NCBI GenBank assembly: GCA_035236585.1 | Contig: CP141139.1 | Coordinates: 51,529,217-51,593,216, forward strand | Reading direction: 5' to 3' | Source of the DNA: Warburgia ugandensis | Lineage: Eukaryota > Streptophyta > Magnoliopsida > Canellales > Canellaceae | DNA length: 64,000 nucleotides | Shown here: positions 53,954-64,000 of the stretch, piece by piece | Position numbering within the stretch: position 1 is the stretch's first letter | Layout: each line of letters starts with the position of its first letter | Notes under the pieces: model-generated | The model's input: only the letters and a program-made list of their open reading frames with translations | Told to the model about the DNA's origin: nothing | Database searches by the model: none | Made by a program: the position numbers and the translations under genes

Positions 53954-54344
53954 GTGGGGTCTCACAGTTAAGATCAGGTTTCTGCAGATCGAGGAAAAGG
54001 GTGAAAGGAGTTGGACGGCGCTAGCCTGCGGAGTTTGCTACTCCAACCGCCTTTGGGAAGTGGATAAACGCAAGATTTTAGATGGTGTTTGCGCGCATAA
54101 ATCAGTGCCCGAACTGAGAAGAACCGAAATGTCAGCGACTCGACTCGGCGGATATGGGCAAGCGATCCAAGCGGTTAACCACGGATGCAGCTTCTTAATC
54201 ACTTGATTAACACTCAAATTGGTAAGTAAGTTTTTTCGGTTCTAGCAAAGCTTATGTATATGAGTTAATAATTTGACTTGAGTTTATATATGCCATATTA
54301 GATGCTTTAGCTGAGATTAGATAAAGTAATATATCCTTATCTTA
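53954..54344 (-). promoter_or_regulatory. Presumed NFS1 upstream region
   Basis: The part next to the gene (to about 54180) is GC-richer than the surroundings and has no long frame that looks real. No clear TATA box at a fixed spacing was recognised. Beyond about 54200 the sequence turns AT-rich before the candidate MITE. Confidence 0.35.
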
Positions 54345-54788
54345 CTCTTATTGGTACTTGAGATGAAAACCATCTCATCCCAACTTGCTATAATGCTACT
54401 GGAGACGAGAGGAGATGATACAAAAATCATCTCATCTTAGCTCAAGGTTAGTAGTTCTTGGGATGAGATGAGAATCCCAATCTCATATTAACACAGTGTT
54501 AGCAGTTGGCATATCACTTCCATCTCAAGTAATGTCATTTTATTGCTAGTGTAAGAGAGTCATTCCTTTCCCAAAATTCAGCCCCTAACCTCTATTTTGC
54601 TTGAGATAGAAATAAGTATTATCATATCATTTAAAGCATCTCCTCCAACTCATCTCAGCCCTGCTTAATTGATATTTGTAATCACCTACTTCTCTTGCCA
54701 AATTTAGGTCATCTTAACCCACCTCAAATAATCTTAACTTGATCTTATCTCAAGTCAACTTATGTCATCTCAGCCACCAGTAACACCA
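54345..54788. mobile_element. Candidate MITE (non-autonomous DNA transposon), about 440 bp
   Basis: The left end (TCTTATTGGTACTTGAGATGA, from about 54346) and the complement of the right end (GTGTTACTGGTGGCTGAGATGA) match at about 17 of 21 positions and so form terminal inverted repeats. The interior is rich in CATCTCA and TGAGATG words in both orientations and has no open frame. I could not settle the target duplication, so the superfamily is open. It sits about 0.4 kb upstream of the NFS1 start codon. Confidence 0.45.
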
Positions 54789-55479
54789 TACTAGTGCTTT
54801 GCAAGAGGGAGTGGAGAATAGAGAAAGGTGGTAAAGAGGAATGCTACATACCACTAATTTTTTGTTGTTTTATTAATTGAATTCATTTAAAGTGGAGAGT
54901 ACCTGCAAGCAAGTAGAATGAGATGTTCTAGAGTGCAACTATTCAAAGTATATGTCACACTAAATATTCATATATCAATGGACTGAGCAATAAGTAAATT
55001 GCTCTAACAACTCTCAAACGAGTCAAAGAATCAACTCTTTCATGTGTCTTTGAAACAAATAGAAGCTCCCTATAACCATTTTCTCCTCAAGTTAACATGT
55101 TGTGGCCAATGGATTGTAGTTTTGGAATCTTCTTACCCTTTTAAAGGCTGTAGAGCCTCCTCCTTTCATAACCTAAGTTGCCATGCACTAGGCATCTACC
55201 AATTAAGAGAGTCTAATTAGTCCTTAATAAGCCCATATGGATTCTTCAACAAAATTTGTGATAATTTCCCCAATTCTTGTTGGACCTAGTTTCCCAAAAA
55301 AGATCCATCAAATTAAGTCTGAACATCTAGAAAGAGGCAATTTCTATCTTGGTTGTGGGTTCTTATTGTTAGGTCCCAGGGGGTTTGGTTTAGAATTAAG
55401 CCCAAATGGAAGTTTGAAAACTTTTGCAAGTTTGAGCACAAAAAAAGACAAGTTCAAAAAAAAGTTACAACACTAGAAG
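54789..55479. other. No recognised feature
   Basis: AT-rich sequence between the candidate MITE and the LTR-like segment. The frame at 55237-55476 has no recognised domain. It may belong to sequence downstream of the LTR-like segment on the minus strand. Confidence 0.35.
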
Positions 55480-56870
55480 AGTGTGATTTGGCCAGCTAAC
55501 CAAACCGCTTACTTTCACTCTCTCAAGGTATTGTCTACCTTAAGCTTTTAAGAAACCTTGTAAGTTTTTACACAACAATTGACACTACACACAAATAAAG
55601 GGCTAAAGTACTGATAGAAACTCAGCCTCCTTACAAACACTTGAAAAACTATTTTAGACAAGAAAGCTACACAACTCTTTCAAATACAAAAGAAGTTCTC
55701 TCTAAATACATTCAACACAAACACAAAAGCCAAAGGGAGATTTTATAGGAAAGTAAAAGATAAAAAAGATTTACACATTAGATTAATGAAGCTTGCTTGA
55801 GTATACGCTTCACTTGATTTTTAATTTTCTTCTTTCTTATTCTTATTTCTAGATGACCCCTATGTATATTCCCAATTCAAAAATATCCATTAGGGACAAA
55901 ATCTTATATTTTGGAAACATTTCTGGTAGCTCAAGAGACAAAAATTCAAATTTGAACTAACAGCTAGCTTAGTTGTCTCCCATTTAGTTGACTAAACTTA
56001 CCATTTTAGTCTACTAAATTCCTTCTTTATTAAATTTGAAAATTTACCTCTAAAGAGAAGTTAGCTTTTCTTCAAGCTTAGTTGACTAAATTGCAACCCA
56101 AAAACTAAACCCACTTGGTTTCTACTTTGGTTGGCTAGATCTCTAAATTAATTGGCTAATTTTCCCAGCAAGTATAATACTTGAAATATAGCATAATCGA
56201 TTTTCAATGGTAGAGTTGTCACCATGTGACTTGGAGGTCACTAGTTTGAGGCGTAGAGGTAGCCTCCTGCAAAAAGGTAAAGTAAGATTGCATACTATTG
56301 ACCCTTCCTTGGACCTAGAATATGTGGAGCTTCATGCACCGAACTGCCTTAAGAAAATCATTCCATTGTTACTTGAATAAATAACTCAGTAAATCTCTCA
56401 CGTGAGCCCAAAACCATGTGAAATCTTTAGTATTGATTCTAGCTTCACTCCTTTAATTAGTTGGTTAAATTCAAAAACTTCAATTCTTGGAAGGGATAAG
56501 TCTCTTTAATTAGTTGATCATATATGACCTATCCACCAAAATTCAAAGAAACTCTTCCTTCACTTCTCTTAACATTTAATTGGCTCAATCTTTATTTTAG
56601 ATGACTTTATGCCTTTAGACTAAATTTATAAGAAGTTAACTAGATTCCCAAGCCAATCTATTGGCTTGACAACTTCTCATAGTTAAGTCCCAATAGTTGG
56701 CTAGATTCAAATTTTAGCATACCAAACTTGTGAGACTTAATCTATTAATTGAAAATTTCATCCATATTGATACATGTTAGTTTTTAAACATCTATACAAC
56801 TATGCATATTTAGAAATATTTTTAAAATATACATAATTGAAGCTTTATTGTCATCAAAACATGGAGGCTT
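55480..56870 (-). mobile_element. LTR-like segment (possibly Copia, SIRE/Maximus-like), inverted partner of about 33198-34615
   Basis: Read on the minus strand it starts TGTTGATCCAAGCCTCCATG followed by TTTTGATGACAATAAAGC. It runs through AGTTGACTAA-like words, a CTATAAAATCTCCCTTTGG block, and ends near GAGAGAGTGAAAGTAAGCGG. The block order matches the plus-strand segment at 33198-34615. Ends are approximate, there is no coding domain, and the family is by resemblance. Confidence 0.4.
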
Positions 56871-57149
56871 GGATCAACACTTATAATGCATGCTCATCTA
56901 ATAGTACTTCCTTTTACTAAAGTTAAAGTTACTGCATAAAAACTCCTTAAAACTCTTTTAATGCCAGTGCCTAGTTATAGACACAAACCTCAAATTTTTT
57001 CCTTATGTTCCAATCTAGTGACAAAGTATCTTCAAAAAGTTCTTTTGTTTCTCCTTCCTAATAATCCAAATCATAGCTGGAAATAAATGTTTTCACTTCA
57101 ACTTCTCCCTTTTTTGAATCTATAAAAATATTAACTATTAACACATCTA

Positions 57150-58720
57150 TAAAATAGAATCTAGACATAACCATTTGACATAAACAATATGAGAATCTAC
57201 ATCCACATCTTATGAGCTACCTTGAAATGAAGTAAAGTGTGGTTTAACAACTCTTATTGAGAGAGATACATAGCACATTTGTTAACCATATGTTTTCTCT
57301 TCTTTGAAAGCCATCAATAGTAAGAATTGTATTATGTAAAGTGCACCATGAGAAAGCCAAAACTATTGGTGTGGCTTTAAATTTTTTAATGGGATCAATA
57401 GTAGATAGTAAAAATAGCTGGAGGTTGCAAAATCAACTTATGGTATGTATACCTCATAGAAAAGGTTCCATAATAGTTTGTTTCCAAATAATTCTAAGCA
57501 TGTTTGATAGTTATAGATGATAATAGAGCAAAAGAAGGTTTCATTTATTCCAAAACCTTGTTTGGTCCTCTCTTCTAATGTTGGCTTCTATTATACCAAT
57601 CCATTATCATATATTTACATATCCATAATTGGTGCTTCTTTATCGATTGAAACCTCAAACAAAGCAAAAAGTTTGCTTTGAAAAGGAATGTTTGAGCAAC
57701 ATAAGTTCTTCCAAAACCTCAATGTATCCCTCTCTAGGCTTTGTATCTAGCTCCATCCTAAAATACTTCTTGAAGTTTGTATATACTTGGCCATTTGTGA
57801 GACCTTCTTCTACTATGTCCTTCCAAGGTGGACCAACTAACCGTGACTTAGCCTATATGTAATGATAACTGATTTTTATAAATTGTTTTCCTCATTAGCG
57901 ACTTACCACTATCACTTTAATAGCACTGCTTCATTTATTCCCTAACTCTTCTTATGCCTAGACCACCTTGATTATTGAGAAGGTAAACTATATCCAACTA
58001 ATCAATTGAGGCATTTCTTTGTTTGTTTTTCAGCTCATAAGAAATCTATTACTATTCTATCTACTTTGCCGCTAACATTGGACATCATTTCTTTTACTAA
58101 GGTAATTCTAGTAGGATGAGAGATAAGAGTTTTTCTTCCATGTAGCTAGTTTACCTTGTAGTTTCTAAAGAATGATATCCACTACCTCTCTTTATTCCAT
58201 TAAGAGTTTCATTGAGAGTTAAAAGGCAATTCCACATAAATGCAAAGTAGTGAAGCCATAGAGCTCAAGAAGATTCTTGCCAAATGGAAAAGAATTTCAA
58301 TATTGGTTCTAACACCCATAGAGGACTTGTACAAGTTCACAATCTAACTAATAATAGCTGCAAAACATTTGCTGTTTGCATACAGCTTTCCTCAAACTTT
58401 TGGAGAGTAAACATTGGTTGTGTCATCTACAAATTATAGATGAGACACTAGAAAGTCATTAATAAGGCCAACTTATAGAGCTTTATCTGTCATTCTACTA
58501 ACTTCCCTAATCATTGTAAAAAAGAAGGGAAAAGAAAATCATCTTGCTTTAAACCTTAGTCCCTTTAGAAACCCTTTTAGGGAACCATTAGTCATCAATG
58601 AAAATCAAGCATTTTTAGAACATTTGCTGATCCCCCACCTCCACTTCAATCCAAAACCCTCTATATGAACAACATACCCAAGAAACTTCCACTCAAATGT
58701 GGTTTAACGCAATAGTGACA
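57150..58720 (-). mobile_element. L1 LINE fragment (reverse transcriptase and zf-RVT), decayed
   Basis: On the minus strand, a stretch from about 58640 reads PKRVSKGTKGLKQDD, followed by PFFFTM and MTDKAL (plant L1: PKGFF.GSRGLRQGDPLSPFLF). The active-site motif FVDDTT is encoded by the complement of 58416-58433. Further on, KFKATPIVLAFSWCTLHNTI and LTIDGFQRR near 57300-57390 match the zf-RVT region. Frames change several times and stops are common. Neither end of the element was found. Confidence 0.65.
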
Positions 58721-59069
58721 TAAATTCTAATTTTCACCTACACATGCAATCTCACATGTGAAAGCTTAAGGAGAAGTATGTTTAATGAAAAAAATGTCAA
58801 TGTATGTCCATGAGAACTAGTGCACAAGACCCCAATGCAAATGTCAGTGCATGATACTCCTAACTAGATGTTGACATCCCTTGGGTTGTCGCTTCTCACT
58901 AGCATCCACTCTTGCACCAGCATTCTCTCTCCTCCACTGCATCCATTGGTTTGGTGTTGCATAACTAAATTTCCCTTCACCAACCTCATGGATGCTTCTG
59001 CATGCATTTGCACTTACAACATTGGATCAGTAGCTTCTCATCTCATTTGCATTTAGGAGGTTATAATAA

Positions 59070-59600
59070 TGGTGACCCGAGTTTTTAAATCACAACTTAA
59101 TTTCTTTTTCAAAGGCAGGATGCCTCTATTTTCAAAATGACCATTGTAAAAGTAAAACAATAGAAAATCTTTTGTTGAAAAATCATTTTTCAAATCATAG
59201 AGTGCTTTTCTTGTATAAATACCTACCTTTAAAAAAAATAAAAAAAAATTAGCCCACATTTGAGCTATATAAGTTTTATCATAATCAACATAAATTGCCC
59301 AAATAAGTTGGTCACAACTATATCACTAATGTAATCATCATTATAAATAAAAGTGCCTTAATACATGAATAGTATTTTCAAAAATAGAGATACATGCTAA
59401 ATTTAGTAACTCTTCATGTTTTCGTCTTGAGTGTAGCCTAGGTTCACTTCTTCCCCCTCATATACCTTTCATGATGGATCTGCATGTTTTATTTTTGTTT
59501 AGGTAGATAACTTAGACCACTAAATTAAAATCAATGCATCCAAAACACACATGCTTTGAAAACATATTTTTCAATGCAATAAAATCTCACGACTAACTTA
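59070..59600 (-). mobile_element. Fragment resembling the 3' end of the large gypsy-type LTRs
   Basis: On the plus strand the segment starts TGGTGACCCGAGTTTTTAAA. It then has a GGCAGGATGCCTCTATTTTC block and a TTGAAAAATCATTTTTC block, in the same order as the start of 36751-40353 (TGTGACACCC, GGTGGCATGCCTCTAATTTT, GAAATTCATTTTTC). The resemblance fades after about 59250. It may be a remnant or the edge of the neighbouring repeat. Confidence 0.4.
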
Positions 59601-62575
59601 CCTTAGTCATTCCATGTTGTGCAATTACAAGCATTCATCAATATTCATATATCAATAATTTATATGAATAGGTAATAATACTTCATTAGTCATCTAAATT
59701 AAGATTATTAAAAACTTAAAATAATTGTATCTATAAAATATTCTCATGTATTACTCTCTTTTTTATCATAACTAGTATCCCTCTTCACAAGCAATCACTA
59801 AGCATGTATCAAGAGTGTTAAAAATATAATATTAATTTTTATGCACTTTTTAGCCTAGAATCATTTAATCTTAAAATAACTATTCTAAAACATTTTCATG
59901 CTAATGCCTAGAGAAACTAATTGGAAAACAAGAATAAATAAAACTAAACTATTCTTAACAACTAACAAAAGCATCTAGAGAACAAAAGAATTAAAAAAAC
60001 ATGATCATAAACAAAAAATGAAAGACACTTTATTTCATTAAATGCATGAATACAATATAGGATTACAAATGAACAACTAAACAAAAGAAAAAAAAAAAAC
60101 TATGGGTTAGAACAAGATCACCCAAATACTCCTCCATGTCACTTGAAGAATTCTTCGACAAACTTCGCTAGCCTGTGCACTACCATTGCCTTTTCTGTTG
60201 TCCACCAATGACATAACCTTGTTGTGTCACTCAACCAAGGTCAAGGGTCATCCACCACTCAAGCCACTATCCTAGGTAAAGATCTCACCATACACTTTCA
60301 TCCAAGGTGGGAAAAGCTAAGGGATATGACAGATTAAGGAGATACATGGGAGAATAGACGGGATTGGATGGGGGGTTTCTTGATGGAAGATGTGTGATAT
60401 CTAAGATAGGGGCTTGGAAGGGTCTAAGATTAAAGAGAATGGGAGAGGCATTGATGGAGAAGGATAGGAAATGGTAACACCTTAAGGTTTTGGAGAGATG
60501 GAGGATATTGACATATTGAAGAGTGAGGCAGGCACTAAGGGCTTTAGATGATGAGAAAGTGGGATGGAAGGCTAGGATAGGGAAGAGAGGCAATGAGGAC
60601 GCTAGGGGTTAAGAAAGAGATTAAGATGAGTTGATTTGAATAATGGTATATGGATAGAGGTGCTTGAAAAGACAAAGGAAAGGGAGGTGAAAGAGGCTAT
60701 GATGCATTAAAGGGAGATGAGTGAGCTGCTTAAAGATGACAAAAGAAGATGTTAAAAGAGAAAAGTATGGTGCATTAGATTTCTAATGGAAGGGGAGAGA
60801 GGTGCTTGAGTAAGCTGCTTGATAATTCAAACGAAAAGGATATGAAATAGAGTATGATGCATTGATTTAAGTGAGATGAGTGTGGTTTTTGGAAAAAGAC
60901 AAAAGAAAAGAAGTGCTTGAGAAAGACAAAATAGGTGTGTAAAGGAGGGAGTGACGTGGTTAGATGGTGGATGGAAAAAGAATTATGGGATGAAGATGGT
61001 GTAATGGCTTTGTGAGAAAATGTAAAAGAAGATGAGGGTGGCATGGGAGTTAGATAAAGAGAGGTGAGGTGCATGGAAGAGAAAGGAGGCTAGATGAGTT
61101 TCTTAGATGTAAAAGGGTTGAGATCTTACCTTGAGGATTGATCTCCCCTTTAGATGGTTGTTGCATGTGCCCTTCAAGGGTGACATCTCCTCTTATTCTC
61201 CTCTCTATCTTCGTCTCTTCTACATCAAAGACAATGGAGTGAAGGAAGAATTATCATCCCTAAGAATCATGTATGGAAGTCTCCTTATGGTGTTTCACAT
61301 AATGGGGGAAGAGAAGGTAGATGTTTCCTATTGGAAACTCCCTTCCATCCCTATCATAATCTCTTCTTTCCTCTATAATAACATTTCCTTCTCAAGAAAA
61401 ATCTTGGAAGCCATCTTAATTTCAATGCATGGGATTGCTTCATAGTGAAAAACATATTCCTTCATCTCTTAAGTGGATCATAGGATGGCGGCTAGGGTTT
61501 GATCTTCATTGAGCTTCGTTTCTCTACCTTTGGATCATGTTCCAACTCTAGGATAGGTGGCTAATATTTCTTTGAAGTCTTCCATCGATAGGATAAAGTT
61601 TAAAGCTTCTTTTCTTCACATGTGCCAGTTAAGGCCTTAAGGTGAGCAGCTATGATTTTCTCGAGATTTTCTTATCCAAATTGATTCCCCTCCTTTATTT
61701 TCTCCTCAATCTATCATTTTTTCTCTAATCAATCAGATTAAGTGAAAAACACATTTTCTCTTAGGGAGAACACATTTTGGTGACCTTAAAAAAGGGCAGG
61801 CAGCCCATCAAAATTTTCTTCACCAATCATAGTTCTATCTTCTCTCTCTTGCTTGGCTACTTTCTTTTGGTCAACCCTAATTCAAATGGCTTCTCATTGG
61901 TTGCTTTAGTATGATCTTGGATGTGAAATGATCTCAGTCACTCTTTCTTAAAATTCCCAGATGAAGACTAATTGTAAATCTTCTATTTTTTGACTCTTTC
62001 CTCACCTCCTTAATTTTCTCCACCAATCATACTCATTCCTTCATGTATTCCATGTGAATTTAAGTGGAATACACAACCTTTGCATAAAAAATCAGTGGTA
62101 CACATGTAGGTGGTCATCATTCTGTTTTAGAGAGAGAAAGGGTTTTTAGTCTCTAATGGACCCAGGCTTGAGTGTGCTTCACATGCATGCTTCCTTTGAT
62201 GTGTGTAGCTCTCAAGCTTCACTTATATTTTGATATTTATTGCCTCTTCTGCACGAATAATGTTTGAAGATGCTTCTAAGGTTTTTGGCTATGCTAAAAA
62301 TGATAATGACACTCGTTCTACATTGTGAACTTTTAGACTTCACTAAATTTGATAGATGGGTCCATCTTGATGCTTGCACTCAAAATTATCCATCTTTTAG
62401 CATTTGAAATGTCAAAAATATCTTTTTTTTACAATTGTGTTCTAATCCTATAAAATATGAAAATGACCTTAATCATTGATCTTTATGATAAAATAAAGGC
62501 TAAATCCTACAAAATATAGAGGTACTCTATGTAATATTTCTATACCTATAAAATATCTCCAAACTTATATTTTGC
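59600..62575 (-). repeat. Dispersed repeat, inverted partner of 28575-31900
   Basis: This is the complement of the plus-strand copy, with the same blocks in the same order. From its start near 62575 these are ATAGGTATAGAAATATTACA, the ACCTACATGTGTACCACTG block near 62100, GGCTGCCTGCC near 61800, and the pyrimidine-rich tract (purine-rich on plus, about 60290-61080). AGGCATTAGCATGAAA and AGTGATTGCTTGTG blocks lie near 59905 and 59790. It lacks the large (TC)n expansion of the other copy. Class uncertain; open frames on the minus strand here are side products of the pyrimidine-rich tract. Confidence 0.55.
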
Positions 62576-62588
62576 TAGTCCTCGATCA

Positions 62589-64000
62589 AAACTATTGTGT
62601 TTTTTGCAAGTGCACAAGTTATTGTGGTATAGCGTATGCAAGTACGGGTTGATCCTATAGGGACTCACTTTAAGAAATTGGAGTTTTAATAAAATTTAAT
62701 TATTCAAAATTTTAAATTAATTGATAGAAATCCAATTCAAAATCAGACTTTTGATGTATTAATTAGTGAAAATTATAGAAATCCAATTAAAAAACAGAGC
62801 AATTTAGCTAAAGAAACATGAAAAATTTACTTCCCTAGATTGATTATAATCAATTTCCTCAAATCTAATACCTTAAATTGTAATCCACCTTCATCAACAT
62901 GTTTCTGGTGTTTCTGATTAATGATCACCCACATGGATTGGGAAGATTCCAAAAATTTTGAGAGATCTAGGTCAGACAAGAAATTTGGATATTAATGGCT
63001 TAGATATAATTTTGATTCTCAAATTGAAGATTAGGAATGATAACCATGCTAGGAAGTGTCCTAAGAACAATCTCTCAAAGTTGATTGAAAATCTATACGA
63101 AACGGATGAGAAATTAAAGAATTTCAATGATTAAAACAAAACCGTTAATTTGCTTAAGCTTGAATAACACAAGTTCGAATTAAACAGTTCTTAGATTAAG
63201 TGAGAACAATGCAGAATGCAGATAACAGAACAATAGTAACAGGACTAAAATGTAATAAAAATTATTCTACTAAGGGCAAAATAGAAACTTTTTCTAAAAG
63301 TTCCTTAAATTTCTCATAAAACAGAATTGGGGATTGTTGGAGAAGATGTGGTGCTGAAGAGGACCCAATCAATGATGGGCAGAGGGGAACAATTGCGTAG
63401 ATGACGACTTGATAGTGGCTAGGCAACCTGTGGAAGGTTGGTACTGGAGCGTGGAAGACGACAAAGAACAGAGGCTGAACCTGTGCGATAAAGGAAATCT
63501 GGGACTGGATTGCTAGTGCGGTGCAGAGATGGGAAATCAGGAGGTCCAATGCAACTTGGGCTAGGCGGTGGAGCATGGTAGGCAAGGGCAGTGGGGGTGA
63601 GTGGCTGGTGGAGTGGGGGATTACCATTCTTGGCGAGGGAATCAGTGACGATGAAGGATGGAGTTGAAAGGAAGTGCTGGAACTTGATTCCCTATTGGAA
63701 ACCATGAGAGGAAAAAGAAAAAAAGAAGGGGGGGGGGGGGGGGTGTTGGTGGTTGCAGTAGCTGAGGAGAGAAGGAAGATGGAGAAGAACTGAGAAAGGG
63801 TGAGCAAAAAAGTGGAAAGGGGGTTAACTATTAAGTGCAGTGGAGGATGCATGTGAATAGGTGAGATGTCATCAGGCATTTGTAAGCAATGGTGGAGATG
63901 TCAGTCCTGGACAGAGGGGCTGGTGTGGTGATGAACTGGGTAGAGGAGGAGATAGATCAGAGGGGAGGACTATGAGGTCTAGGCCGGTGATGATTGGAGT
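62589..64000. other. Unclassified repeat-like DNA to the window end
   Basis: 62600-62675 contains TTTTTTGCAAGTGCACAAGT and GCAAGTACGGGTTGATCCTA. I have met this type of sequence many times in plant genomes, in repeat DNA of LTR-element type, but I cannot fix its class. AT-rich sequence follows to about 63290, then a GC-richer stretch to the end with a G16 run (63728-63743). The 205-codon minus-strand frame at 63262-63879 is Ser/Pro/Leu-rich with no known domain. I take it as a chance frame opposite a G-rich strand. Confidence 0.35.

Noticed and set aside
63262-63879. 205-codon open frame on the minus strand
   Set aside because: Ser/Pro/Leu-rich with poly-Pro opposite a G-rich strand, no domain, no neighbouring gene signals. 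Most likely a chance frame in repeat DNA.

Overview
This window is angiosperm nuclear DNA. It is AT-rich and dominated by transposable elements nested inside one another, with one clear host gene: an intronless mitochondrial cysteine desulfurase (NFS1 type) at 52582-53928 on the minus strand. The plant assignment rests on the NFS1 protein, plant-type L1 LINEs with an RNase H domain, a CACTA (En/Spm) element with plant-type transposase domains, a Copia element primed by initiator tRNA-Met, and large gypsy-type LTRs. The species cannot be named from this sequence.

Layout. 1-1852 is the cut-off part of a large LTR on the minus strand. 1853-2051 and 23633-26219 are two parts of one L1 LINE on the plus strand, split by a 21.6 kb CACTA element (2052-23632) flanked by a GTA target duplication. 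The CACTA element carries arrays of alternating inverted repeats at both ends. It has two decayed genes on the plus strand: a TNP2-like transposase (about 3768-9915), and a second gene combining a plant transposase of the Ptta/En/Spm (TNPA-like) type with a C48 Ulp1-type cysteine protease (about 18727-21965). Two large solo LTR-like sequences (3942-7033 and 13909-18390), each with a perfect 5-bp target duplication, lie inside it.

26220-35402 holds older dispersed repeats, including a long repeat with a perfect (TC)64 tract (28575 to about 31900) and an LTR-like segment (about 33198-34615). 35403-45103 is a broken Copia element on the minus strand, interrupted by another large solo LTR (36751-40353). 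45104-52581 contains no recognised gene. NFS1 follows, with telobox motifs in its leader. After it come a candidate MITE (about 54345-54788), inverted partners of the two dispersed repeats (about 55480-56870 and about 59600-62575), a minus-strand L1 fragment (about 57150-58720) and unclassified repeat DNA to the end.

Relative order of events from the nesting: the L1 is older than the CACTA insertion, which is older than the two solo LTRs inside it. The Copia element is older than the LTR inside it. Apart from NFS1, every coding segment I recognise belongs to a decayed mobile element. The most interesting material is the CACTA element: its hairpin-forming repeat arrays, internal copies of those repeats next to its second gene, and the protease domain in that gene.
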